Source: Monomorium pharaonis
Lineage: Eukaryota > Arthropoda > Insecta > Hymenoptera > Formicidae
Assembly: GCF_013373865.1 (NCBI RefSeq)
Contig: NC_050473.1
Location: 20,189,597-20,253,596 of the forward strand
Direction: 5' to 3'
Length of the DNA stretch: 64,000 nucleotides
The position numbers and the translations under genes are program-made. This document shows positions 1 through 13,926 of this stretch, piece by piece. The notes under the pieces are model-generated. The model was not told the origin of the DNA and did no database searches. It saw only the letters and a list, made by a program, of their open reading frames with translations. Numbering within the stretch: the stretch's first letter is position 1; every line of letters begins with the position of its first letter.

Positions 1-2522
1 ATTTTTGGAATTTTGCACTTTTAATGAGTTAGATCTGTGCATTCTGGATCGATTGTTGTGAGCTGTTTAGTTTATATTATTTTTTTACAAAATAAATTTA
101 TTTTTAAGCAGCATTATAAAATTCTTTATTCTTACCTGGAAAGTTGGGTAAAATTCTTAGGAAATCCGAAAAATTTGAGACTTCTTTTACAAAATTTAAG
201 TAAATGCCACGTATGATGCTTCTGTATTGCCTTATTGTGAAATAGCTCTGAGGTGAATTGAACTACATGTAATGGATATACTTACGATGAGAAAGACATG
301 TTATTATAACTAGTCCGACATCATTGACTTCGCAATGTACACGACTGGGACAAAATAACTCGACATATAATCGGACGAGCGCGACGATTAGTTTAGATGG
401 GCATGCCAAGCGAGGCCAACTACCTTGACGTAGTTGGGGAAACTAATCAGCCAGTCAGCGCGTATATGTATACCAGGCGACCTTAATCCGTCAGAATCGG
501 TTCGCCAAGAAGGAGACGTTCCGACATGTTATCCGATAGCTCCCGATATTGCCTGCACGCTGACACATTTCCATTCGCTGGAAATCCTCATGGGTCGTGT
601 AACGCAATCAGATGGCTGGCAGGTACTCCCACGTGGACACGACCTGCCTGCACAACAGGTTGTCTATTTACCTTTTCGGACTACCCGCCGGATGCGTTTT
701 TCTCCTTTATCAATCCTGAAAACCTTTTTTTAAAATCTTTTTTTTTTAACAAGCTACGAGCAAGAGTCAAAGGTAACGATAACTTAAGTGATGAATTAAC
801 ATGAGAATTTCAATCGGAGCTTTTAACATAATAAATGTATAGTTCATTATATTAAAGTGTAATTTTGTTAATTTTATAATATAAACTTTTACGATTTCCC
901 TTTCAATCGCTGGAAGAAAAAATTCCTCTCCCAAATACTTTAAAACGGTCAAAGTAAAATTCACAGGAAACGCTAATCGACGATTTACTCACAATAAAAC
1001 CTCGCACAATCATAATTGACATTTACTGACAGACGCGAGAATTCGAGAGAATCGGTGAGCCGTAAAATGGAACGGACGCACACGAAAGGGCGTCACCCGC
1101 GGATTAGTAAATAATTTATTTCAGAAAGTAATTTAACTTTTCTAATTGATCGTCTGCTTGGTCGAGAGTTTCGCGGAAAAGGCGAGGCGTAGCGGGCAGA
1201 CAGAAGGGTGATTGGAGGGTGTAGCCAGTTTCAGGATGAAATATCCTCGACGAAGAGCCACTTTGTGCAGCAGACTAGCTGGAGATGAATTTCTCGGCGC
1301 GGCTACTTCGGTCGGATGGGATATCCAGTTTCCGCATAATTCTCAAGGAATCTCGAGATGTAACGAGATTCGTGATCAAACCTACGCATCCGTGAACGGG
1401 ACGTAATGTATGCACAGTGTATTGCGCTTAGAACATCTAAAATTATCTAAATAAAGGTAAGATGAATTATATGTGAACGTATCTTAGATAAGATAACGAT
1501 AATTCAAAAGTAAATTTATATAAATTAAAGATACAATTATATATTATTTTATTGAGATAATTTTAAGATAATATTGCTGTTAAGCAAAACACAATTTAGA
1601 ATGTAAAAATTAGGATATGAAAACAGTACATTTATATATTCTTTCTTAATCATACAGATACACACACACACACACACAAGATATCTTCAAACAATTTAAT
1701 CTGACGTTTCAAAAATGTTTCTTTTTTTATTTGGAGAGATTTGGAAAACTTCTCTCTTATTAGGATATAAATGTAATTTGAAGCTAAGGATAATACTTAA
1801 TATTTGTTGTTTACATTAACTTAGATAATTTGAAAAAAAAGTTTCTAAGATAAAAATTGAGGTAATATATAGATTCTACTAATCTACTAATTAAATAAAA
1901 GTAAAGTAAAGTTGTTTTTTTATTTATAATAGATAATTATTTAGATAATTTTATATAGATAACGGCAAACACTGTGCATTTTGGTGCATGGGCATTATTT
2001 TTGGTAACTTGATACAATATGCAGCCAATACAAATATTAGCGAATGTTTTATCGTGACACGTTGATCGTCATACAATCGATACAATTTATTATAACTGAA
2101 GAAGTGATATTCGAAATATCCCTTGCGATATAATGCCTTGAGGACATTTATTTAAATGCTGCTATCAAAATTTATATGACTACAATTATACGCCGCTTGC
2201 TCATTTCCGTTCAGAAAATACACGGATATCATTTGGTGTTTACCGTTAATTTATATGTATATATATACATATATCACCTGATAATCGTACAATCGATAAT
2301 TTATATAATTATGCAAATTGCAGGAATTGTTTTAATATTATTGTAACGCTCAAATTTGGCGAGTTAATAAAGCGACACTATCGATCATAAAGTGATCGCG
2401 TTCCGAGGCAGTTGGTTTGTTAAGGATGATCATCGCTTGAAAGTCGCTTTCGACGGTAACGTGTGTCCTCGGGAAACTTGTTGAAAGCGAGAAAACGGTA
2501 AAAAGTCGCAGAATGAACAAAT

Positions 2523-2540
2523 GAGAGAGGGGGAGAGAGG

Positions 2541-2582
<42 letters not shown>
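2523..2582. repeat. (GA)n microsatellite
   Basis: An almost pure run of GA dinucleotides, beginning with imperfect GAGAGGGG units. It lies about 310 bases before a complementary (TC)n tract on the same strand, so the two could pair in a transcript. Long open frames running through it in several frames are artefacts of the repeat. Confidence 0.95.
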
Positions 2583-2585
<3 letters not shown>

Positions 2586-2889
2586 CCAGAGAAAAGTACC
2601 GTACTCCGCCGCGCTCTTCGGAATTGTTGTTCGGAGAGATATTCTCCGGCACGGCGGAAGAGCGTAAGAAGTGCCCGAAGAAGAGTCCCGTAGATATGGC
2701 ACCCGAGAACGAGCCACTCGAGATCGATCTCTTCGATTCTTCAGGGTTCGGAGGGGCGGGGGAAAGGGGTAAAAGGAAAAAATTTAGGAAGATTGCCATG
2801 AAACTTGAAGGAGATTTACCGCAGTTATATTTCGCCAGCGTCATGGATCTTTTTGCCGTCATCGAGCTTTGTAACTTTGCGCGCGCGTT

Positions 2890-2899
2890 CTCTCTCTTC

Positions 2900-2961
<62 letters not shown>
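2890..2961. repeat. (TC)n microsatellite
   Basis: A run of TC dinucleotides with a few TTC interruptions, complementary to the GA tract at 2523-2582. Frames through it give artificial Ser/Leu or Arg/Glu polypeptides. Confidence 0.95.
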
Positions 2962-3510
2962 ACTCCTTCTACTCCGCGAGCTACGAATTAATAATTGCAA
3001 GCTTGCCTAATTCCTAAGTATTTGCGCGGAACGTCAACAACGTGTTTCACCTGAAATATTCATTGTTATTCAGACGATATTACTGCAGAAGTTGTTATGC
3101 GGCACATCGAATATTGATGCGGAAGCGTTAAAGTGAATGAGATTCCACGTTTTCGTACGTTGCATCGACCACGGGGGTCCGTTGTCGAACTAAGGAGAAA
3201 TGAATTCCACGCAGAAAAGTAACTCGAATATCTAAAGAAAAAATGATTATTAGTAATCATAATATTACTATAATTTATGGTACCATTCTTTGAACCCAAC
3301 TATATTTTTTTAGTTATTCAATAATATAAATTATAATTTGTTTAGGTTCTATATTAAGGCTTCCATAATTATAATATTGATCTATGTAACTTATTATTGC
3401 CATAACCAAAATGGAGATTTTAATGTAGTAACTTTAAAACAACTATAAATACTATAAGCATTACTATAAACATCGCTATGATTATACCACAAAATTTTTT
3501 TGGAAGTTTA

Positions 3511-3860
3511 TCCAGACTAGATTAGGTATTTATTTCTTATGAATTTTAAGTCGCTGAAACCGAAGCCCATTTAACCCTATCACGTCAGAATTTTTATTTA
3601 TTTGAGAAAATACACCAAAATCAGAGATAAAAATAACAGGTCGCAATCACCTAAATGGATTAGTGGGCTTATAAGTTCAGGGGCTATGGGTTCATAAGTG
3701 AATAAACGAGCAGTGTTTCAGGTGATTGCGATCTGTTACTTGGTGTTTTATTCCTAATTTTGATGTTTTTTTCTCTAATAAATAAAAAACCTGACGGGAT
3801 TAAACTGGCTTCGGATTCAGTTTCAGCGACTTAAAATCCATAAGAAATACCTGATCCGGA
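3511..3860. mobile_element. Inverted-repeat MITE, about 350 bp
   Basis: The ends are complementary over roughly 150 bases: the left arm runs TCCAGACTAGATTAGGTATT... and the right arm ends ...AAGAAATACCTGATCCGGA. Both arms hold the segments TTTTAAGTCGCTGAAAC and CAGGTCGCAATCACCT in complementary form. A loop of about 60 bases separates them. There is no coding capacity, and I see no clear target duplication. This is a foldback or MITE-type non-autonomous DNA transposon. Confidence 0.8.
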
Positions 3861-6800
3861 CAATGGTCCTGTGTTGTTATTATCAATATTATAGTAATAA
3901 TTCCTATAAAAATCATATTTTACTATGCAATTATACAGTCACAAATATCGCATTTTTTTCTTAATGAAGATATATAGAATGTATCGCCTAAAAAATACAG
4001 GCTGCATATGATATTTGATATTTGACGTAATAATTGGGATGTTAGCCGCGGATTGTACCGATATTAACTTTGCAAAGAAGTGCGCGCCGGTGTCTACTAA
4101 AACTACACGTATGTTTTATTTCGTTCTTACGTTGGATTTCCACACGTGCGAAGGAAAATCATGCATAGGACCTGTTTTCTTCGTCGTATTGCGGAAGAAG
4201 TTTTCCAGGCTCAAGATAACCGTCTCGAGTCTCGCGGCGAGTTACCGAGTTCGTTCCCAAAGGTGAAATTGGAAAAAGTTTTTCCGTTTGCGTGTGGATG
4301 CTTCTGCGGGCAGTATCAATCTCGCGGACTTTCGGTATTTCAGACCTCCAATCGGAATCTCTATACCGATGCACGCGCGTAACGTTCGAAGTATTTTAGC
4401 AACACATTTCAGATCGGAATTAAATATTATTATATTAATTGTTTTAATGTCGCTGTTCGGTCATTTATAATACTTAAACAAAGAAAATATACTCTTGTTT
4501 ATTCTGCTCAATTCTTCTCTGCTGGAGTAAAATTCGGGTGACTGGGGAATACGTGAATTTCGTGCACATACTGAAGGTAGGAAGTGTAATTGGAGTTTCA
4601 TAACAGCGGGGCTAATTTCCCTGGATGGAAAGCCCAACCGAAAATTCTCGGTTACGAGACTTATTATTTATTCTTTCCTATGCATTCCTCTCACATTCTT
4701 TCATCCACTCGTGTTCTTTCGCAGTTGAAATATTAGGTTTATTTTTGTTTCCGTGAGTATTTTTATTTTTTTTAGCTTCTACAATTTTTAATATAAGATG
4801 TTATGATTTCAGAATAATAGTGAACATTTTTTTTTAATAGAAAACAACAGTTCTCTGCGTTATCAGTGATTTATTGTCTAACTGCTGAGAAATAACTCCA
4901 TCAAAAATACTGTTCTGCAACTCAAAAAAAAGTTGTTTGTTATTGAATTGAGTTCCTGTTTGATTTTGTCTCGTGTAACTGAAAATCGAAAATTTTAAAT
5001 AAAAAAAAAAAAAATTTTCTCATTTTACAAATTTTGACTGAATAAACGCTTTCTTAATTTATTTTCTAGCTTTGATTTTGGAAGATAATACTGGAATCGA
5101 TCTCAGTGTACTTTTAATCGTAATTCTTTATTAAGAGAAAAAATGTTAAAATTAATATAATACAACTATAATTTATAATTATTTTTGGTGTCAAATATAT
5201 ATTTGTTTTAAATGTACAAATTATAGTTATTAATTATTATTATATTATTACATAAATAATAAACCCTAACTTTACTTATTGCATTTACTACATAAAAATA
5301 TTTACCATGTTTTTATATTTTACTTCTTTAATATTTAAAATTATTATAATTTACAATAAAATTTTTTAATAGTTAGTAGAATTATAAACATAAAGCTATT
5401 ATTACTAACATTATAAGAGGTAATAATAACTAAGCATTAATAACTAATATAAGAATGAAACTCCTAATTATAATTATTTTATTATCCAATTATAATTACA
5501 AGTATCAAGTATACTTTTCTCTTAGTATTTATAAGACTTCATCTAATAGAATTTACAAGAAAACAAATATTAAATTTTTGTTTAAAATGTAAAAATACAT
5601 TATTATAAATTTATGTACACTAAAATTATAACTTTTATTAATAGATAAGTATTACAAAATTAAAGTTTAAGAATATTTAAAACTTTTTGAGAAAACAATT
5701 TTGAACGTTTAATAAATACGTGACGTCACATTGCACTAGTTTTAACCATTTGCTTAATATTTCATCATTGTGATACGATCGTTCTTACTTTTTGTACTAA
5801 ATCATTAATATATGTTTATATGAAAATAAAATATACAAATAAGTAATATATTATCAGCTTTCATGTCACCGCGATTGTTTGTGCAGAATAATAATTTCTT
5901 TTATTTGTTTACGTAGAGATATTAAAGCAAATTAATTAAAAATTAATTAAAAATGTACAATAATCTTTAATAATCTCAAAATAAAATGTTAAGCAAATTA
6001 AATCCAGAATTTATTAAAGCTGATTGAACGAATTTAGCAAAAATAAGCATACTTATGATTTAGAATTACATACTTGCATATTTGACTGTCAATGATTTTA
6101 GGAGTATTTTACAAGAATATTTTACGAAATATTTTTACAAGAATATATACGTTGTTATTATTTTTATAAACGTTATAATTAAAGCATAAAAAACCTATAT
6201 TATATAGTATACAAAAAAGATCTTAACAACAAAAATAATTGCATTTTCTTTATTCATTCATCAGCACAATTATCACTTTTAAACGGCTTTTTTCTTACGT
6301 TTTTAGCTTGAAGATCATAAAAGAAATTTATATGGAGTTGTAATTGTTGTACTTTTATACAAAGGTTGTACTTTTATACAAAACCTGTTTTGTACGTGTT
6401 TTCTTTGGTCATTTTTAAAATAATTAATCTTTAAATGAATAAAAGTCGTTTATATATTGCAGTGTGATGTCACAGAGCAGTCAGGAAAGCCTGGATGTAT
6501 TTGAATCCTATTCAGTATTACAAACAATACAATATTTTATCGTTTATTTTCTTGTTTAATTTGCGTTATAAAAAATTACAATTCAACGTATATAAATTAC
6601 AAAGTACAATTTTTTCAAAAATTATACATATTCTCTACTGTGTATGGCAGTTTTCTCAAGCGTGTACGGTTCTAATGCTTTGTGCAAAAGATTCTATAAA
6701 ACTTGTAGTTATAAATAGAGCACAAAAGAGCGTTTTTCTATTGAAATTGACCTTTTCAATTGTTCCATAAAAGCGAACTTATTTCAGAACTGCATAAATA

Positions 6801-8295
6801 TTCAATGGAGCAGGTGTCAACACATGATCAAAATTAAAAGTGTTATCTGCGAAGATTCATCAACTAATGGAAAACGATGTTCGTATAACTTTGAATCAAT
6901 CTAATGTGTTATGCAGAATGTTTGTTACTGAGTAGATTTCTTTTACAACTTAAAAATAACGAACTACTGTTTTTAGCATTTCTAACAAGAACAGGGGGTA
7001 GAAGAATTGCGAATTAAGGAACGTCGATATCACGCTCATTTCAGGTTCCGCTTCGTGCTTCGAAACGGACGTGCCGTTTATCTTTGAATTTAAATGCACG
7101 TATTACGTGGAGCAAGTATTTAAAAAAAAGCATGGCGCGGCGGGGTATCTAGTTGAGCCATGGCCGTCTCATCGGACGTTGATTAACGGCGACGGATGAA
7201 ATCCTTTGTCCATTTCTGTTTCGGTCGGAAAATATTGCCGGTCGTTCTTTGTTCCATAGATGGTCCATACGAGTGGCCTAATTACCGCGCACGGTGTTCA
7301 AGCTAAAAAAAAAGGAAAGGTATAGAAAAAAGGAAAGCGGGGGAAAGTAGCTAGCCCGTTTCTCCGACGACTCTTTAGATTGCGAATATCTCGCATGGCG
7401 CCTCATTTAATTATAACCTCCCTTACAATAGAGGCTTCTTCATACGGGCGTTGTTTCCGGCCTTAATTGCGAAAGAGAAGTGACGGCCGCTCTTTGTGTG
7501 TTACTTCGTTGTCGTTTTGTAAACTTTGATCTTTCCTTGGTGTAAGTTTATAGGATGTTGTATCAGCATTCTCTTTTCTCCAGATGTGAACTCAACTTTA
7601 TTTCTATATTTTCTTATAGATGTTTATATTATCGATGTCTTTTTTTTTAAATAAATACCCTGCTCACACATAATTAAACAATAGCTTGACACTCCTTACA
7701 GGAGCACATTTTTTTTCTACAATTTTTTATTAACGTTTGTATTTATTTTTTTTCAGACTGACAATTATGAATTTAAATTTTAGAAATTAAAAATGGCGAA
7801 TCTAATTAACAGGAAAAACTTTTTATTTTAATAATTATTTTTGCTAAACTTATATTTTTGAAGTTCTTCTTGGCCATTTATTCTTGTGTTGAAAATTTAG
7901 CTTGAGAAATTTCAAATGCTATAGTATTGTATTCTGATTTTTTCTTATCGTTAGTATTAATGAAAGAATGAGTTGAATCAATTTCTCAATGTAGTAAGTA
8001 ACGTAGGAAGTGTAAAGAATGTAATGGTTATTTGGGTGATATGTAAGTGTAGAAGGATAATAAAGGATGGAGTATAGCATATCACATTACAAGTGTTTAG
8101 CTCTTGTATTCTTTGTTTAGCTTGCTATCGTGAAATTTACGCCGTCGTACAGAAGCTTTATAGTTGGGAAGCAATGTGTGCATAGCACACAAATGCATCT
8201 GCACTATTCTATTATCCGATTGCTACTATCTAACTTATATCTAATAGTCATTCATTACATATATCCATTATGTTATTCGACATTTTCATAAAAAC

Positions 8296-8406
8296 GGAAT
8301 CATATATGGGAACGCATAGCGCATAATGCAGAATCCTATATCCCCCCCCCCCCCAGAAAATGAAAACCTTTGATTAATAGATTTTCTTATGTGTTATGCG
8401 TTATGC
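8296..8406. repeat. Short imperfect inverted repeat around a C tract
   Basis: GCATAGCGCATAA near 8311 is complementary, with one mismatch, to TTATGCGTTATGC near 8393. A run of 13 C at 8342-8354 lies between. This may be a small decayed hairpin element. Confidence 0.4.
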
Positions 8407-11400
8407 AAAAGGAAAGTTTGTCCTATGACAAAAGTGTGTGTTTCTGTTCTATGACAATACGCAAAAAGTGTAAATTTAATGAGTGTTTGAGGTAAGTAAA
8501 ATCAAAATATTAACTCTCCGATCACACGAATTTGTAACAGATTGGTTACATGGAGTGTTATATCCCACTGACATTTTTGGGGTTTTATTATACCTACCTT
8601 GCATTTTTAAATTTTTGAGTAGTATTGATACATTTTATTAAAAAATTTAAAAATATGCCCCGATAATTAAAATAATGAGAATAAGCAAATATAATAGTCA
8701 AATTTAGCGTTGAATTTGGAATCTTAGACCACGTAAATTAGAATCGAAAATTACTTGGGGTGCTGTACATACCATGCGACCACGGAGAGTTAATAGTATT
8801 TATATGCATTACAGTTTGTCGAAAGTACTTTGCACAGACGTCATAATATTTATCATATTATTTATTGTGTGTTTCTTGGATAAAAAAACAAGCTATATGA
8901 TAAATTAACATAATAATTATAATTATAATAACATTGTCCAGATATAAAAATGCCAACCCTCGATTTTATGACTCTTTAAACTAATACCAAATTTAAGAAA
9001 AAAAAAATTAAAGTTAAAAATTTAAATATACAATTAAATTCAATTAAAGTTAAAAATAAATTTAGCTGTTATAAAATAAATGTCTATGTAATTATGAATA
9101 AAGTTTGATAATTACATCTGAAAAGTTTATTAATACTTTAATCAAATGTAAAGATTTTTGTTTAATTCTTTTAAAAAAAAAATTTCTTATAATTTTTTTT
9201 CTTTTTTGGACATATTTTTAGTTTTCTGTAGCTTGAATTTTTTTGTGGCTATAAAAAATTTATGTAATGTAAAACTGACAAATATTAACCTCTAAATATA
9301 AATTAACAATAAATTTATAATTTATAATTTTCATTTTTTTAATTTTCTTAAATTGAAATAATAATCGCTACAAAGAATCTTATTGGTTATAAAGGAAATA
9401 TTATAAAATGAGATGTATATGTTATATTGTAGCAAAAAATTGAATCAGATCAACAAGATATCAATATATTAAACTTGAAAGTCACATCAGGATAGAGAAA
9501 CCATTAATGATTAATGTATTTATCTATATTTTTTAATTTTTCAAACTTATAATTTGCTCAAAGTATTAGAAAAGATATGCATTAGCACAAGTGTACTTTA
9601 TGCGAAAACTTCAAAACATGCAAGAGTTATTATAAAATAAAATTTGCAATATTTCTTTATTTTTGTACTATTTTAATAAATTTTTAAACATATTTTTAAA
9701 CACGCAGATTATTGTATCATTTTAGTGCGTTATTTATAAACATTATTTTTAAATTTTTTATAAGTCGTATATTCCACCCTTATAAAATGTATAATATAAA
9801 ATATATATAAAATATATGATAAAAATGCAAGAATTTCAAGAAGTTTTCTCAACAAGTTAAATATAAAAAATAATTATTTTATATATCAAATTTTTTAAAA
9901 TAGATAATATAAATTAACTGTCAAATTGAACTATCAACTATTTGTAAAAGTGCAATTAATTACACAAAAATGCTTGAATATAAGTATAAAATTATCTTTT
10001 TGTAAAATAAAGCAGCAAGTTGTTTGGTATGAAAAAAGGCGAGAAATGTATCCTTACGGCAACGTCTTGTGGTTGCTTATGCTGAATCTTTACGGAGCTG
10101 AAAAGATAGAGGAGAAGTATGAGCTACGACAGGAGGACCCATTTCGTCTGATGCTGATTCATAGCGGTTAGGCGTGCTCTGCATTATTCAGAGAGCACAC
10201 CTGACCGTATAATGTCGAGCGACTTTAAATATGGCTGCATCACTTTTGACTGTCAAAGCGAATAATGTGGCACGTCGTACACTTTTCTCCCAGCTGCATC
10301 GATTGTTCGCAAAATCGAATGAAAGAGAGATGCACGGGGTTCGGGCAAAAAGAGACAAGGTGGATTTGTACCAGCAGTGTATTTTATTTATTTTCACACA
10401 CCTCATTTATTTTTCTATTCCGTAAAATGTTTGACGTGCATCTGATACGACTACTAATTTATCAAAGACGTTATTCTCTACCTACAAGACAAATTTCGGA
10501 ATTTTATGATACGGTGAAATGAAACAAATAAAGTAAATGTTGCAATAAAAGAAACGACGAGGAATCTTTATCTGATTTAATTAAGTTCACCAAAAGTGTG
10601 TCCTCCAAAAGAAAATGAATCTTTTAAATGGTTCGGAGATCACCAGATAAGATAGCAAGGAGGAAACGAAATGCACCGTAACATAACGGTAAACTGTGTC
10701 AAATGTATTGAGAAAGAAATGTATGATATTTACAGCTATAATTATATAGTAAAATAATTATAGTCAGAAACATTATTTTTATATAGCAATTACTATTGAT
10801 AATAATAATTATATGTTATAGTAAATGCTTATAATGATTGTTTTACAACTTTTTATATTAAAATCTTTGTTTTAATTATGGCAGCCATATCATAAGTTGC
10901 ATAGACCAATACCATGATTATAAGAACTTTAATTTAAACAAACTATAATTTATATTGTTGAATAATAATAAAAATATAGTTGGATTCAAAAATGACAGAA
11001 GTTATAGTGATATCATGGTTCTGCAACTATTTTTTCTTTCGGTGTCATAACATTATTTCGGTGTAATAATATTAAGTACTGGCTATATTTACATTGAAAC
11101 AAATTAGTATGTACCCTCGGAGAAAAAATTGTGGCAATTATAATTATAATTATATTTGTGAACAAATAGTAGCTCAACTATGTATCATAGAGATATAATA
11201 AAAACAATAATAAATTGTATGAATTAAACAAATATGATAATATTAATTACTTGTAAGGAATCATTGGATAAACTGACTGAAAAAAAAAAAATATAAATAA
11301 CGAATAAATTGAATCGATTGAGAGTCTTTCTCACTCCTAACACTTAGGATGTTATATTATGACTGTTTCACAATTGTAGTTACTTCCGATGCTTAATTGA

Positions 11401-12539
11401 TCGTACATAAATTAGAGGAATATAATTGTCATTTACTAAGTATAAAGTTTATATAATTACATAATTACAGTTACTTCACTATGAATTAATAGTTGCACAA
11501 ATAATATTACCGTAATTGTACAAATCATTTTATAATTATTGCAATTAAAACTAGTTGCAATAACTATAAAATAGTTTATCAAATTATGTACAATAAGCCT
11601 GTGAATAAGACTTGTATATAGTAATTTTTATAACAATCACTATGAATTGAGCTATGATTAGAAATTAAGGAATATAAAGGTCATCCAAGCTAATGAGATT
11701 CGTAAAACCTATAAGAAATAATTGCAGGATAAAAGTGATATGAGGACAACGGGACGCTTTTATATTTACATTTGGATAGAGTCCATTCTCGCGAATGCGG
11801 AAACGGCTGTATACACACACTGCACACGCGAATGCAACCCTCTATTTCGACCGACTATTTCCGGTCTTTGCGCGATGCTGTCCGTGCACTCTTTTTTTTC
11901 TTGTTTCCTCCGATTTCGGTGTGGAACGCATTCTTTGTGTGGGTGTTGCGTATGTGTGGGTGTATCGCTCGCTTCGCCACGGTAGCAATTCTGTGATTTT
12001 CTCGGATTTTTCTCTACGCATGTTTGTCAACGTTCTATTATTTCGCAAACTGCTGGCACGCGAAATGAGTTTCATACTTGGGGAGAACTACCGAAGACAC
12101 ATTTTTTTATCCTTTATTTCGTTCAGAAATAGGAAACGCACTGTCGTTTGAGTATTGTTGATACTTTAAACACTTGTTGTAACAAGTACTGTATAAAAAG
12201 ATATATTTTTGTTTGAAATATTTTGTTTCTCGAAAAAAAAAAATATTTTCGCTAGATGCGATGGTTGATAAAGGAATGACTATTTTATTTGGTAAAAGTG
12301 CAGCAAATATTTATGAAACTATTTGAAATATTGAAGGCAAATAGGAAAAAAATATTTAATTAAAAAGATCTCTATATTTTATACAGGAGTCTAAAGGTAT
12401 GTAAAATATATGCGTGTGTAAGTGTGCGTGCATGCGTATGAATTATGTTTCGGACGGCTAATTATATAGAATAATTTATACATGGGAAATATGCATTTGC
12501 ATTTATATGTAATTAAATAAAAGATTATCGTCACATTAA

Positions 12540-12921
12540 TTTTAAACAGGATTGAAAAAATTACTTTGTAGAAATAACTGTAGTTTACCGTTACAAATTA
12601 CCGATTCTGGAAAGTAACATGTTACAGTTATAGTCATTGAAAAAATAATGTCATTATTTTTGTATTAATTATTTCTATTAATTATTATTTTTGTAATGTT
12701 TATATATATTGATGTTTAAATTAAAGTATAAAAATTTATACACATTTCTAATATTATACTAAATTATTTTGCTTACACTATACATTCGGTTATATGCTCT
12801 ATTATTTTGTATAATAAATCACAGTTATTATAAGAATTTAAATCCAAAATATATTTAATATATTAACTGAGTTAATAATGTATAAGAATTTAATATTTAT
12901 ATGTATACTAATATAAATTAA

Positions 12922-12969
<48 letters not shown>

Positions 12970-13345
12970 GTATATGTATATATAATTGTAAGATTAATAT
13001 TTTTTAGTTAAAAAGTTCGTTGAATTCAAATTTTATGATAAAATTATGACAAAATGAATCAAAAGTATCGTGTTTTGTTTTAAATAATAAAATTTTCACA
13101 TTACTGTTTATACAGCTATCAAAAATTTATTGTTTATTTTGTGTATGTGTACCGAACACAAATCACATGCTGATGAATAAATTGAAATATGTGTATAAAA
13201 GTAATTACTAAAGTAATTACTTGTTATCTCAAAAATCAACAAAGTTACAGTTACAGATAAAAAAGAGGAACGAGGTAAAGTTATAGTTACTGAAAAAAAG
13301 TAATGCTAACTATAACTTCGTTACAAGTAACTAGTTACTTCCCAA
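12540..13345. repeat. Repeat region rich in GTAAC/GTTAC motifs around a (TA)n tract
   Basis: Both edges carry clusters of the form AAAGTAACATGTTACAGTTATAG (left, about 12610) and AACTATAACTTCGTTACAAGTAACTAGTTACTT (right, about 13310). A (TA)n run lies at 12925-12966. The layout suggests a degraded terminal-inverted-repeat element with GTAAC-rich ends. Boundaries are approximate. Confidence 0.45.
12925..12966. repeat. (TA)n microsatellite
   Basis: About 20 TA units in intronic DNA, followed by degenerate TATATGTATATA. Confidence 0.9.
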
Positions 13346-13818
13346 TTCTGGTTTTAGTCACAGTTACAACTACAATCAAAAATGAAGTAGTAAAATTTTA
13401 AGTATTAATCACAATTACTCAAACTTTTGATCAAGTATTTTTACTGACTGAGTCCATAGTGACGGCTATCTTGAAAAATCACAAATTTACAATATTGACT
13501 GAACATTTTGAATGAGCACGTGAATAGAGGTCCACGACCGGCACTGCAAGCCACCATTAGATCGAGTGCGATGATTTCACCCCGCCGTCGCTCATGCCTA
13601 AACGAGTGATCTGATTCTTTCAAGAGCTTTATGATGAATGGCGGATTCGTAAGATTGCACGTAGAGATTGCGGATGCTGGGCACGACAAGGCTAGCTCGT
13701 CCATTCTCCTCGAGGACGACGCGGCTTCTTCCGTTCCGTTATTTCCACCACCGCTTCTTTTTTTCTTCCCTAAACTCCCAGGCGACGTAGTAGAAACCAT
13801 CTGTCTCATTTGTTTCAG

Positions 13819-13926
13819 GTTCTGCCACCCTGGAAGAGCGCCAAATCTGGAACTATATCCTTCAAAATTCGTACGAACGAGCCCAATGGATTGATCATGT
13901 ACAGCCGCAGCGGAGCGCAGACGAGG
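13819..13926 (+). CDS. Nrx-1: Alpha-neurexin exon: start of LNS3
   Basis: A 36-codon exon in phase 0 on both sides. The acceptor is TTTGTTTCAG and the donor GTACGT. The translation begins V-L-P-P-W-K and contains the LNS signature SGTISFKIRTNEPNGLIMYS, which aligns with the first strands of neurexin LNS3 (vertebrate ...KTGSISFDFRTTEPNGLL...). LNS domains are laminin-G-like beta-sandwiches in the extracellular part of presynaptic neurexin. The next exon continues the domain with QDLFAFEIL, so the two join without a break. The overlapping + frame reading FCHPGRAPN is out of phase and is not the protein. The preceding exon was not found in this window. Confidence 0.9.

Larger units (their letters stand above)
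1..13818 (+). other. Intron or upstream DNA before the first neurexin exon seen
   Basis: The first exon found starts in the middle of LNS3, in phase 0, so the preceding coding exon should lie on the left. I found no neurexin-like translation in this 13.8 kb, so the stretch is most likely one long intron, though an exon shorter than about 60 codons could have escaped. The DNA is AT-rich, with GC-richer islands near 360-700, 1040-1400, 2380-2880, 4040-4400, 7020-7540, 10020-10400, 11740-12100 and 13440-13818. These are open in several frames on both strands but match no protein I recognise. It also holds an inverted-repeat MITE (3511-3860), microsatellites, a C tract at 8342-8354 and a repeat region at 12540-13345. 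Confidence 0.6.

Noticed and set aside
434..804. 99- and 92-codon + frames
   Set aside because: Two overlapping frames in one GC-richer island, neither similar to neurexin or to any known protein; no splice signals to link them.
2350..3000. 216-codon minus-strand frame
   Set aside because: It runs through the GA and TC microsatellites; most of the protein is artificial Arg/Glu and Ser/Leu repeats.
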